Notes under the pieces: model-generated
The model's input: the letters and a program-made list of their open reading frames with translations, nothing else
What the model was told of the DNA's origin: nothing
Databases searched by the model: none
Part shown: in pieces, positions 6,105 through 13,677 of the stretch
Position numbering within the stretch: position 1 is the stretch's first letter
Layout of the letters: each line of letters starts with the position of its first letter
Translations under genes and position numbers: made by a program
NCBI GenBank assembly: GCA_016182055.1
Contig: JACOYD010000007.1
Span: 1-13,909, forward strand
Reading direction: 5' to 3'
DNA: 13,909 bases
DNA from: Candidatus Microgenomates bacterium
GTDB lineage: Bacteria > Patescibacteriota > Microgenomatia > Levybacterales > JACOYD01

Positions 6105-7615
6105 TGGATAAGCGTTTTGCTTTAATAAGTGTTTATAATAAAAGCGGTTTGGATAAGCTGGCTAAAACATTGCAGAAGCTTGGGTTAGTTATTATTGCCA
6201 CCGGAGGTACAGCCAAATTTTTACAGGATCATGATATTTCCTATACTCCGATAGAAAAAATCACGGGAAACCCGGAGAGTTTCAACGGCCGGATGAAGAC
6301 CTTAAGTTTTGAGATTATGTCGGGAATTCTTTTTGATCGGGATAACAACAAGCAGGTCAAAGAAGTAAGTATATTAAAAATTCCCAAGATTGATGTGGTT
6401 GTTTGCAATTTTTATCCGTTTTGGGAAAAACAGACTTTGGAAATGATGGATATTGGCGGACCTACCATGGTAAGAGCCGCTGCCAAAAATTTCCCTCACG
6501 TAACAGTGGCGGTTGATCCTTCCGATTATGGTATATTTGACAGTGAAATAACTGCTGATAAACGTCAGGAACTGGCCGCCAAAGCCCTATCTTACGTTGC
6601 CAATTACGATGTACAAATTAGCAATTACTTTTCGCAAAAGACAGGACTTTTTGACAGACATTTTATTGCCATGGATGGCGGAGTAATCTTAAGATATGGA
6701 GAAAATCCTCATCAGAAAGGTTACTTCTACCAAAACCCGCTGGAAAATGATAAATTAAGTCTGGGTAGTTTCAAGATTTTGCAGGGTAAAAGCCCATCAT
6801 TTAATAATCTTTTGGATGTTTCAGCAGGTATTGAAACTGTGAGTTTGATTAATCAAAAAAAACCTGTTTGCGTGATTATTAAACACACTAATCCTTGCGG
6901 GGCGGCCTTGGGATTTGATTTGAAAGATGCCTTTGAGAAAGCCTGGTTTAAGGGAGATCCGCTGGCGGCGTTTGGAGGAGTAATTATTTTTAATAAGACA
7001 GTTACGGGAGAATTAGCCAAACAGATGCTCTCCGGCAAAAAATTCTTTGAAGTAGTAGCGGCGCCTCATTTTGAAAAAGAGGCGCTTTTAGTTTTTGCCC
7101 AGAAACCAAAGCGACAGTTGTGGGAAAATGAGGCGCTTGGCACACCATACCTTTTGCCTTATGAAGATGTCAAAAAAATTCGCGGGGGCTTTCTGGTGCA
7201 GGATGGAGACACTTATCAAATCACGGAAAAAGATTTTAAGGTGGTTACTCGCAAAAAACCGACTAAACAGGAAGTTGCCGATTTGCTGTTTGCTTTCAAA
7301 ATTGCTCAGGTGAGCAAGTCCAATGCCGTGGCAGTGGCTAAAAACGGCGTTCTTCTGTCAAGCGGCGTTGGCCAGCAGGACAGGAAGCGCTGCTGCCAGC
7401 TGTGTGTCAGCAAAGCGGTTAGTTCTCTGAAGGGAGCGTCGGCGGCAACAGATGGATTTTTTCCATTCCGGGACGGGCCGGATGTGCTGATGAAAGCGGG
7501 AATTTCGGCCATTGCTCAGCCGGGAGGCTCCATTCGCGATCGTGAAGTGATTGATGCCTGCGATGAAAAAGAAGTGGCGATGGTGTTTACGGGGGTGAGA
7601 AACTTTCGGCATTAA
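6104..7615 (+). CDS. purH: PurH: bifunctional AICAR transformylase / IMP cyclohydrolase
   Basis: A 503-residue protein with both PurH domains, covering the last two steps to IMP. The cyclohydrolase domain (about 1-190) shows ISVYNKSGL, ATGGTAKFL, NGRMKTLSFEI, CNFYPFWEK and MDIGGPTMVRAAAKN. K65, the tyrosine of NFYPF and the Asp and Lys of the last motif are retained, but the usual TLHPxxHGG reads TLSFEIMSG. The transformylase domain (about 195-503) has RYGENPHQ, IIKHTNPCGAALG with the catalytic K260-H261 pair, GDPLAAFGGVI, SSGVGQQDRKR, FFPFRDGPD, QPGGSIRD and the C-terminal VFTGVRNFRH. The transformylase uses 10-formyl-tetrahydrofolate, so with purP the operon encodes two chemistries for one step. 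The stop is three bases before purA. Confidence 0.93.
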   Translation: MDKRFALISVYNKSGLDKLAKTLQKLGLVIIATGGTAKFLQDHDISYTPIEKITGNPESFNGRMKTLSFEIMSGILFDRDNNKQVKEVSILKIPKIDVVVCNFYPFWEKQTLEMMDIGGPTMVRAAAKNFPHVTVAVDPSDYGIFDSEITADKRQELAAKALSYVANYDVQISNYFSQKTGLFDRHFIAMDGGVILRYGENPHQKGYFYQNPLENDKLSLGSFKILQGKSPSFNNLLDVSAGIETVSLINQKKPVCVIIKHTNPCGAALGFDLKDAFEKAWFKGDPLAAFGGVIIFNKTVTGELAKQMLSGKKFFEVVAAPHFEKEALLVFAQKPKRQLWENEALGTPYLLPYEDVKKIRGGFLVQDGDTYQITEKDFKVVTRKKPTKQEVADLLFAFKIAQVSKSNAVAVAKNGVLLSSGVGQQDRKRCCQLCVSKAVSSLKGASAATDGFFPFRDGPDVLMKAGISAIAQPGGSIRDREVIDACDEKEVAMVFTGVRNFRH

Positions 7616-7618
7616 TAT

Positions 7619-8887
7619 ATGGTAACAATAGTCATTGGCGCTCAATGGGGAGATGAAGGCAAGGGGAAAATTGTTGATTTTTTTGCCAAACAGGCAGATT
7701 ACGTGGTGCGTTTCAACGGCGGCAATAACGCCGGACATACCATTATTAACAAGTACGGCAAGTTTGCCAACCATCTTGTTCCGGCGGGGATTTTTCATAA
7801 AAAAGCAGTTTCGCTTATCACAAACGGAGTAGTTGTTGATCCGGAAGTTTTAATTTTAGAAATAGAAACAATTAAAAAAGCAGGAATAGATCTTAACAAT
7901 AGATTATTTTTATCGCCCCGCTGTCATCTTATTTTACCCTATCACAAAGCACTGGATGCTCTTTATGAACAAGCCAAAGGGAAGGGAAAAACAGGAACGA
8001 CCGGACGAGGAATCGGACCTGCCTACGCGGACAAAGTTTCATACAATGGAATACGGATTGCGGATCTTCTTGATGATAAAATTTTTGCGGAGAAACTGAA
8101 ATTTCAGCTTGACTTAAAGAACAAAATTATCCAGGCTTTGGGAGGAAAACCTCTTTTTTACAACCAAATATATAAAGAGTATTTGGATTTAGGGAAACGG
8201 CTTAAACCATATGCGCGGGAAACCTTTACCATTCTTAATGAAGCAATGGATAAGAAAAAAAACATTATTTTTGAGGGAGCGCAAGGAGTGTTTTTGGATA
8301 ACGATTGGGGGACTTATCCTTTTGTGTCCGCCTCAAGCGTAGTTTCGGGCAATGCCACAGCCGGAGCCGGCATCCCTCCGCAAAAAATCGGTAGAATAGT
8401 TGGAGTGGCCAAAGCGTATGCTACGCGGGTGGGCGAGGGGCCTTTCCCCACGGAGCTTTTTGATAAAGATGGCGAGAAATTGCGAAAAGAAGGAAAAGAG
8501 TTTGGCACAACCACCGGCAGACCTCGCCGCTGCGGCTGGTTTGATAGTGAGCTGATACGTTTTGCGGCTAGACTTAATGGTTTTACAGAAATTATTCTTA
8601 CCAAACTTGATATTTTAGACGGTTTTGCCAAAATAAAAATTTGCACAGGCTATAGGCTAAACGGTAAATCAGTCAATTATGTTGACGGAGATTCCTTATT
8701 TTTAGCAAAAATCAAACCTGTTTATCAAGAAATAAAGGGCTGGAAAATGACAACAGCGGGGATTAAAAGATTTGCCGATTTGCCCAAGCAAGCCAAAGAT
8801 TATATTAAAACTATTGAGGAGTTGGTTGGAGTCAGAATATCATATATTTCCAACGGAGCAAAAAGCCATGAAATCGTTAAAGTCTAA
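7619..8887 (+). CDS. purA: Adenylosuccinate synthetase
   Basis: Makes adenylosuccinate from IMP, aspartate and GTP, the first step from IMP to AMP. The 422-residue length is normal. Motifs in order: IGAQWGDEGKGK (6-17) with D12, GGNNAGHT with H40 (the catalytic pair, D13/H41 in E. coli), TGTTGRGIGPAYADKVS, IFEGAQGVFLDNDWGTYPF, YATRVGEGPFPTE, FGTTTGRPRRCGWFD, LTKLDILDG and the C-terminal IEELVGVRISYISNG. Where E. coli has DIDHGTYPYVTSSN, this protein has DNDWGTYPFVSASS (comparison from memory). The start is an ATG three bases after the purH stop, so translation is probably coupled. Its last 20 bases overlap the start of purP2. Confidence 0.97.
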   Translation: MVTIVIGAQWGDEGKGKIVDFFAKQADYVVRFNGGNNAGHTIINKYGKFANHLVPAGIFHKKAVSLITNGVVVDPEVLILEIETIKKAGIDLNNRLFLSPRCHLILPYHKALDALYEQAKGKGKTGTTGRGIGPAYADKVSYNGIRIADLLDDKIFAEKLKFQLDLKNKIIQALGGKPLFYNQIYKEYLDLGKRLKPYARETFTILNEAMDKKKNIIFEGAQGVFLDNDWGTYPFVSASSVVSGNATAGAGIPPQKIGRIVGVAKAYATRVGEGPFPTELFDKDGEKLRKEGKEFGTTTGRPRRCGWFDSELIRFAARLNGFTEIILTKLDILDGFAKIKICTGYRLNGKSVNYVDGDSLFLAKIKPVYQEIKGWKMTTAGIKRFADLPKQAKDYIKTIEELVGVRISYISNGAKSHEIVKV

Positions 8888-9953
8888 AACTCAAACAATA
8901 GCGGTTTTGGGGAGTCACAGTGCTTTGGAGGTCTGTTTTGGAGCCAAAAAGCTGGGATTTCGCACACTGGTTGTTGTTGAAAAAGGAAGAGACAGGACAT
9001 ATGCGGAATATTTTAAATCTATTGTTGATGAAGTGTTATACGTTGATAAGTTCAAAGATTTATTAACGGAAAAAGTGCAGAAAATTCTCCAGGGAAAAAA
9101 TTGCATTTTTATCCCCCACCGTTCCTTCGAAGTTTACCTCAATGATTATGATGCGATAGAGAAAAATTTCAAAGTACCCATGTTTGGAAATAGATTTTTA
9201 CTGCGAGTGGAGGAGCGATCAATGAAGCCAAATCAGTACGATCTGCTTGAGAAAGCGGGGATTAAGTTTCCCAAAAGGTTTAAAAACCCTGCAGAAATAG
9301 ATCGGTTGGTGATTGTGAAAGTTCTCGAAAAACAACGCGGGTTTGAACGGGCATTCTTTCTTGCGAGTTCATACAAAGAATATCAGAGTAATTCAGAACA
9401 ATTACTCAAAACGGGAAAAATTACAAAAGATGCGTTGGAAAAGGCAATTATTGAGGAATATATTCTTGGAGCACAAATTAACTTTAACTTTTTTTATTCA
9501 CCATTGAGCAAGAAGTTAGAATTGATTGGGACAGACACAAGGAGGCAAACAAATTTTGATGGAGTGTTGCGTTTGCCTCACTTTGAACAGTCAGAAGTAT
9601 TAAAATCCATAAACATAAGCTACGAGGAAGCGGGACATATTGCCGTTACTGTTTTGGAATCGCTTTTGGAGCAGGCCTTTGCCATTGGAGAAAAATTTGT
9701 CAAAGCGACACAAGAAATGTTTCCGCCTGGAGTTATCGGGCCGTTTGGTTTACAAACGGAAATAACGGCGGGGCCGCCAAAGAAAGACATTATTGTTTTT
9801 GATGTGGCGCCAAGAATGCCGGGAAGTCCGGGCATTGCGGCCACTCCCTACAGTTCCTATCTTTATGGCAGACCGGTGAGTATGGGTGAGCGGGTGGCGA
9901 TGGAAATAAAAGAAGCAATAAAAAAAGGTCAAATAGAAAAGGTTACAACATGA
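8868..9953 (+). CDS. PurP2: diverged PurP paralogue (ATP-grasp)
   Basis: A 361-residue paralogue of PurP1. I chose the ATG at 8868, with GGAG (8855-8858) nine bases upstream, inside the end of purA. Shared PurP features are IAVLGSHSALEVCFGAKKLGF (11-31), the FGNR block, NFFYSPLSKKLELIGTD, GPFGLQTEI and RPVSMGERVAMEIKEAI. Key places differ from PurP1. IPHGSF is IPHRSF (82-87). The glycine-rich ATP loop is replaced by KVLEKQRGFERAFF (151-164). The metal-site stretch VEISCRIVAGTN reads FDVAPRMPGSPG, with Asp for Glu. It could be a second FAICAR synthetase, a partner subunit of PurP1, or a ligase with another substrate. The family call is firm; the reaction is not. The stop overlaps the HAD gene by ATGA. 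Confidence 0.8.
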   Translation: MKSLKSKTQTIAVLGSHSALEVCFGAKKLGFRTLVVVEKGRDRTYAEYFKSIVDEVLYVDKFKDLLTEKVQKILQGKNCIFIPHRSFEVYLNDYDAIEKNFKVPMFGNRFLLRVEERSMKPNQYDLLEKAGIKFPKRFKNPAEIDRLVIVKVLEKQRGFERAFFLASSYKEYQSNSEQLLKTGKITKDALEKAIIEEYILGAQINFNFFYSPLSKKLELIGTDTRRQTNFDGVLRLPHFEQSEVLKSINISYEEAGHIAVTVLESLLEQAFAIGEKFVKATQEMFPPGVIGPFGLQTEITAGPPKKDIIVFDVAPRMPGSPGIAATPYSSYLYGRPVSMGERVAMEIKEAIKKGQIEKVTT

Positions 9954-10696
9954 AGTACAAAGCGCTTATTTTGGATATTGACGGAACGCTGATACCAAAT
10001 AAAAGAGAAGGCATGCCGTCAGAAAAAGTTACACAGGCAATTGCAAAAGCAAGTGAATACATTCATGTCGGTGTGGCAACATCGCGACCGCTGTTTATTG
10101 TTGAGCATATCGCTAAACATCTTAAGCTTTCCGGGCCGTCAATCATCAACGGCGGGGCACAAATTATTGATATTGCCACAAATAGAGTTTTCTACAGACA
10201 ACCGATGGAAAAAGAAGACGTTTTAAAAGTTACTAATATTGCAAAACAATTTAACCTTTCTATAAATGTTGATACCGATAAGCAGGTTTTTACAGCGCAA
10301 GAGACTATGCCTTCAGAGGATGTGCTTGGTATGTGGGTGTCAAGCCTTGACGAAAAAACTGCGCAGAAGCTTCGCAAAGCCATAAATACTATTTCCACAG
10401 TTTCGGCGCATCTGATTCCCAGCTGGACATCGGGAAAATGGGTGGTTTCTGTTTCTCACGCCAAAGCCACTAAACAACAGGCCGTTTTCGAAATAGCAAA
10501 AGTGCTTGATATAACTACAAATGAAATAATTGGCATGGGCGATGGGTACAACGATTTTCCATTGCTGATGGCTTGTGGGCTAAAAGTTGCCATGGGAAAT
10601 GCCGTTTCTGATTTGAAAGAAATCGCCGATTATATCGCACCCAGTGTAGAAAAAGATGGGGTTGCTAATGTTATCAATAGATTCGTGTTAAACTAA
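9950..10696 (+). CDS. HAD-superfamily phosphatase, Cof-like
   Basis: A 248-residue hydrolase with all four HAD motifs. Motif I is LDIDGTL with the nucleophile D9 and the acid D11. Motif II is VATSRP. Motif III is the lysine K175 in KATKQQAV. Motif IV is GMGDGYNDFPLL (195-206), with D198 and D202 for magnesium. The region between motifs II and III (about 85-170) is the cap that decides the substrate, as in the Cof and archaeal phosphoglycolate phosphatase groups. Its start overlaps purP2 by ATGA, and purB follows after four bases, so it is a true member of the purine operon. A nucleotide or ribose-phosphate substrate is plausible from context only. Confidence 0.85.
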   Translation: MKYKALILDIDGTLIPNKREGMPSEKVTQAIAKASEYIHVGVATSRPLFIVEHIAKHLKLSGPSIINGGAQIIDIATNRVFYRQPMEKEDVLKVTNIAKQFNLSINVDTDKQVFTAQETMPSEDVLGMWVSSLDEKTAQKLRKAINTISTVSAHLIPSWTSGKWVVSVSHAKATKQQAVFEIAKVLDITTNEIIGMGDGYNDFPLLMACGLKVAMGNAVSDLKEIADYIAPSVEKDGVANVINRFVLN

Positions 10697-10700
10697 ATCT

Positions 10701-12167
10701 ATGAGCAGTTTTGATTACACAACATATTTGTCGCCATTTACCTGGCGATACGGCAGTGATAAGATGCGGCAGATTTGGTCGGAAATTTATAAGCGAAAAT
10801 TGTGGAGGCGCGTGTGGGTGGCACTGGCTAAAGCACAGCACGAAGAAGGATTAATAACTAAAACAGAATTAGACGATCTTGTTAAACATCAAAACGAGAT
10901 TGATATTGAACGGGCACAGAAAATCGAAAAAGATGTTCGACATGACTTGATGGCGGAGGTCAAAACTTATGCACAGCAGGCCCGCGTGGGCGGGGGCAAA
11001 ATTCATTTGGGTGCCACCTCAATGGATATCGAAGACAATGCCGATACGGTACGCCTGCTTGAGTCGCTGATTATTATCGAGGGGAAATTAAAAAATCTCC
11101 TTCTGGCATTTAGTAAAAAAATTGACGCGTATAAAGGGTTGCCTTGCATCGGCTACACTCATCTTCAGCCGGCCGAGCCCACCACGGTTGGTTATCGCTT
11201 GGCCTTCTACGCCCAGGATTTACTGCTTGATAAAAATTTATTAAATTTTGTTATCGGACAGATGAAAGGAAAAGGAATGAAGGGGGCGGTGGGAACTGCC
11301 GCCAGCTATACTCTATTACTAGACCGTAATAAAGAAACTTTGTTTTCTCGCAAGTTCGAAAATAAAGAAACTTTGTTTTCTCGCAAGCTCGAAAATAAAG
11401 AAACTTTGTTTTCTCGCAAGCTCGAAAATAGAGTGAAGGTGGAGGAAATGGAGAAAAAGGTAATGAGCGAGCTGAAAATTGATGCGGCGACAATTACAAA
11501 TCAAACGGCTCCTAGAAAATTTGAATTTTTTGTGTCTTGCGCGCTTTCCTCCATTGCCCAGTCGCTTTATAAATTTGCTTTTGATTTGCGTCTCATGCAA
11601 TCACCCGGTTTTGGCGAGTGGCAGGAGCCGTTTGGGGCAAAACAGGTTGGTTCAAGTGCCATGCCCTTTAAGAAAAACCCCTGGAAGGCAGAGCAAATCT
11701 GTTCGCTGGCCAGGCTGGTATTTAATCTGGCCAATATCGCCCGTGACAATAGCGCCAATATGCTTTTGGAGCGAACTCTTGATGATTCGGCCAATAGACG
11801 GGTATTTATTCCGGAAATGTTTTTAGCGGTTGATGAGATATTGGAAAGCAGCACCAAAATAATTGAAGGTTTGGTGATTAATGAAAAACAAATACAGCGC
11901 AATCTGGAAAAGTTTGGACCGGCTGCGGCAACGGAAGCAATACTGATGGCGGCAGTTAAAGAAGGTGCGGACAGACAAAAGATGCATGAGATATTGCGGG
12001 AACTTTCTATGAATACTTCTACTCCCTTGACGAAACTTTTACTTAATGATAAAAGAATTATGCAATTCCTTAATATATCTGACATTAAAAAGTTGCTTGA
12101 CCCAAAAAACCATATTGGTTTGGCTGTTTCCTATTGTGAAAAAATTATCAGGGAGATAGAAAAATGA
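10701..12167 (+). CDS. purB: Adenylosuccinate lyase with 33-residue repeat insert
   Basis: PurB removes fumarate twice: SAICAR to AICAR, and adenylosuccinate to AMP. Conserved stretches are KIHLGATSMDIEDNAD (H102), IGYTHLQPAEPTT (H154), the mobile serine loop QVGSSAMPFKKNPWKAE (317-327 region) and ERTLDDSANRR. The last stretch and the overall pattern resemble the long form seen in human ADSL more than E. coli PurB. The 488 residues include an in-frame insert at 210-242, three copies of an 11-residue unit close to NKETLFSRKLE. It falls after GTAASYTLLLD and before RVKVEEMEKKV, a variable loop between helices, so the fold could tolerate it. Without the insert the protein would be 455 residues. 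The stop overlaps purE by ATGA. Confidence 0.95.
   Translation: MSSFDYTTYLSPFTWRYGSDKMRQIWSEIYKRKLWRRVWVALAKAQHEEGLITKTELDDLVKHQNEIDIERAQKIEKDVRHDLMAEVKTYAQQARVGGGKIHLGATSMDIEDNADTVRLLESLIIIEGKLKNLLLAFSKKIDAYKGLPCIGYTHLQPAEPTTVGYRLAFYAQDLLLDKNLLNFVIGQMKGKGMKGAVGTAASYTLLLDRNKETLFSRKFENKETLFSRKLENKETLFSRKLENRVKVEEMEKKVMSELKIDAATITNQTAPRKFEFFVSCALSSIAQSLYKFAFDLRLMQSPGFGEWQEPFGAKQVGSSAMPFKKNPWKAEQICSLARLVFNLANIARDNSANMLLERTLDDSANRRVFIPEMFLAVDEILESSTKIIEGLVINEKQIQRNLEKFGPAAATEAILMAAVKEGADRQKMHEILRELSMNTSTPLTKLLLNDKRIMQFLNISDIKKLLDPKNHIGLAVSYCEKIIREIEK
11328..11426 (+). repeat. 33-bp tandem repeat x3 inside purB
   Basis: Three 33-base units at 11328-11360, 11361-11393 and 11394-11426. Units 2 and 3 are identical; unit 1 differs by one base (TTC for CTC near its end). 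Each adds 11 residues (NKETLFSRKLE, Phe for Leu in the first), so the frame is kept. The near identity implies recent duplication. A further AAT (Asn) follows the third copy. Confidence 0.95.
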
Positions 12168-12685
12168 GTAAAGCGCTAGTTAATATTATCGTTGCTTCCG
12201 ATTCGGACCTTAAAGTAATGAGCGAGGCGGCCAAAGTTTTGGAAGAGTTTGGCGTGTCTTACGAAATGACAATTTCTTCGGCACACAGATCGCCCGGGCA
12301 AACAGTAGAATTTGTGGAAAAGGCCAAAAGAGCAGGCGTCAAAGTCATTATTGCCGGCGCATCTTTGGCGGCTCATTTAGCCGGAGCGGTGGCGGCCCAT
12401 TTTCCCCTACCGGTTATTGGAGTCCCGTTAAAAAGTGGAGTATTGGAAGGTGTTGATGCGCTGGTTTCCACCATGCAGATGCCACCTGGAGTACCCGTTG
12501 CCACAGTGGCTATCAACGGAGCAAAAAATGCCGGTCTTTTGGCCGTGCAAATTTTGGCCACTTCAGATAAAAATCTGGAAGAAAAACTTATCGAATATAA
12601 GAAAAAGCTGGCCACCGGTGTTTGGGAAAAAGCAGATAAACTCGCCAAAATTGGATGGGAAAAATATCTGACGGATAAGAAATGA
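12164..12685 (+). CDS. purE: PurE, N5-CAIR mutase (class I)
   Basis: A 173-residue class I PurE. It interconverts N5-CAIR and CAIR in the de novo purine pathway. Visible motifs are IIVASDSDLKVM (8-19), SAHRSP with H41, IIAGASLAAHLAG (62-74), LPVIGVPLKSGVLEGVDAL and MQMPPGVPVATVAINGAKNA. Two usually conserved places differ. The first loop is normally GS-x-SD and reads ASDSD. The AGAGGAAHLPG loop reads AGASLAAHLAG, replacing two glycines and a proline near the nucleotide. Class I enzymes normally need PurK to supply N5-CAIR; no purK is in the window. The start overlaps the purB stop and its own stop overlaps purC, both by ATGA. Confidence 0.93.
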   Translation: MSKALVNIIVASDSDLKVMSEAAKVLEEFGVSYEMTISSAHRSPGQTVEFVEKAKRAGVKVIIAGASLAAHLAGAVAAHFPLPVIGVPLKSGVLEGVDALVSTMQMPPGVPVATVAINGAKNAGLLAVQILATSDKNLEEKLIEYKKKLATGVWEKADKLAKIGWEKYLTDKK

Positions 12686-13677
12686 CAGACAAAAAAACAG
12701 TCATTAAACATATCCCTTATGCAGTTTACAAAGTCGATCTTCCAATTCTGGGCAAAAAACATCAGGGCAAAGTCCGCGACAGCTATCAAATAGGGGACCC
12801 TTCGGCAAGCTCAGGGCAGCGCAAACGGGTTATCGTTACTACCGATAGACAATCTGCCTTTGATAGAGTCTTAGGATTTATTCCCTTCAAAGGACAAGTT
12901 TTAACAAAACTGTCGGCATTTTGGTTTGAAAAAACCAAAGATATTATTGCCAATCATTTCATTTCGGTGGTAGATCCAAACGTGATGGTGGCGAGAAATG
13001 CCGAGGTTATACCCATAGAGATGGTGGTGCGGGGCTACATTACAGGCGTTACCGATACCTCAATTTGGAGTTCGTACGAAAAAGGAGAAAGGATAATTTA
13101 CGGCATTAAATTTCCCGACTACTTGAAAAAAAATCAAAAATTGTCAAAGCCTGTTGTTACGCCAACCACTAAGGCAGAAAAAGGACACGATGAAAGATTA
13201 ACAGAAAAAGAAATTCTTACAAGAAAGATTGTTTCGCCAAAGATTTGGCAACAAATGAAAAAAGCGGCCCTGGCTGTTTTTGCCAGAGGACAGAGAATTG
13301 CAGGTAAGGCCGGCATGATTTTGGTTGATACCAAATATGAATTTGGATTAGATGAAAAAGGAAAGTTAATGCTTGTTGACGAAGTTCATACGCCCGATTC
13401 AAGCCGTTATTGGGTAAAAGCAACATATCAACAAAGATTATCCAAAGGTATTGAGCCGGAAAGCTACGATAAAGAACCAATGCGCATCTGGTTTAAAGAG
13501 CATGGATATAAAGGCGAGGGAGAACCGCCAAAAATGCCCCCTGGCTTTATTGCCAAAATAAGCCTTTTGTATCAGGGAATTTATGAAAAAATAACCGGCA
13601 AAAAATTTGTGCCAGATACAGCAGTTAATGTTAATAAAAGAATTATGAATAATCTTAAAAAGGCAGGCATAGCATGA
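12682..13677 (+). CDS. purC: SAICAR synthetase, long (yeast Ade1-like) form
   Basis: Joins aspartate to CAIR using ATP, giving SAICAR. Its 331 residues make it much longer than the roughly 240-residue B. subtilis/E. coli enzyme and similar in pattern to yeast Ade1. Motifs: HQGKVRDSYQIG (27-38), VTTDRQSAFDRVL, KGQVLTKLSAFWFEKT, IPIEMVVRGYITG, PTTKAEKGHDE, ILVDTKYEFGLDEKG, LVDEVHTPDSSRYW and SYDKEPMRIWF. An eight-residue insert, DPSASSGQ (39-46), separates KVRDSYQIG from RKRVIVTTD in the N-terminal ATP-binding lobe and matches a palindromic repeat in the DNA. The start and stop both overlap neighbours by ATGA. Confidence 0.96.
   Translation: MTDKKTVIKHIPYAVYKVDLPILGKKHQGKVRDSYQIGDPSASSGQRKRVIVTTDRQSAFDRVLGFIPFKGQVLTKLSAFWFEKTKDIIANHFISVVDPNVMVARNAEVIPIEMVVRGYITGVTDTSIWSSYEKGERIIYGIKFPDYLKKNQKLSKPVVTPTTKAEKGHDERLTEKEILTRKIVSPKIWQQMKKAALAVFARGQRIAGKAGMILVDTKYEFGLDEKGKLMLVDEVHTPDSSRYWVKATYQQRLSKGIEPESYDKEPMRIWFKEHGYKGEGEPPKMPPGFIAKISLLYQGIYEKITGKKFVPDTAVNVNKRIMNNLKKAGIA
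12798..12816 (+). repeat. Short palindrome-like repeat inserted in purC
   Basis: CCCTTCGGCAAGCTCAGGG has CCCT and AGGG ends around a central TCGGCAAGCTC. From memory, elements of the form CTTCG-x-CAAGCTCAG are widely scattered in bacterial genomes, where they often appear in proteins as the string SSGQ. Here it supplies most of the DPSASSGQ insert (12796-12819, a 24-base in-frame addition). Only one copy is in the window. Confidence 0.6.

Noticed and set aside
11328..11426. CRISPR array
   Set aside because: The three 33-base units are directly adjacent with no spacers and are translated within purB.
11251..11600. Minus-strand open frames with repeated FELARKQS
   Set aside because: They are the reverse reading of the purB tandem repeat, with no start signals and no family resemblance.
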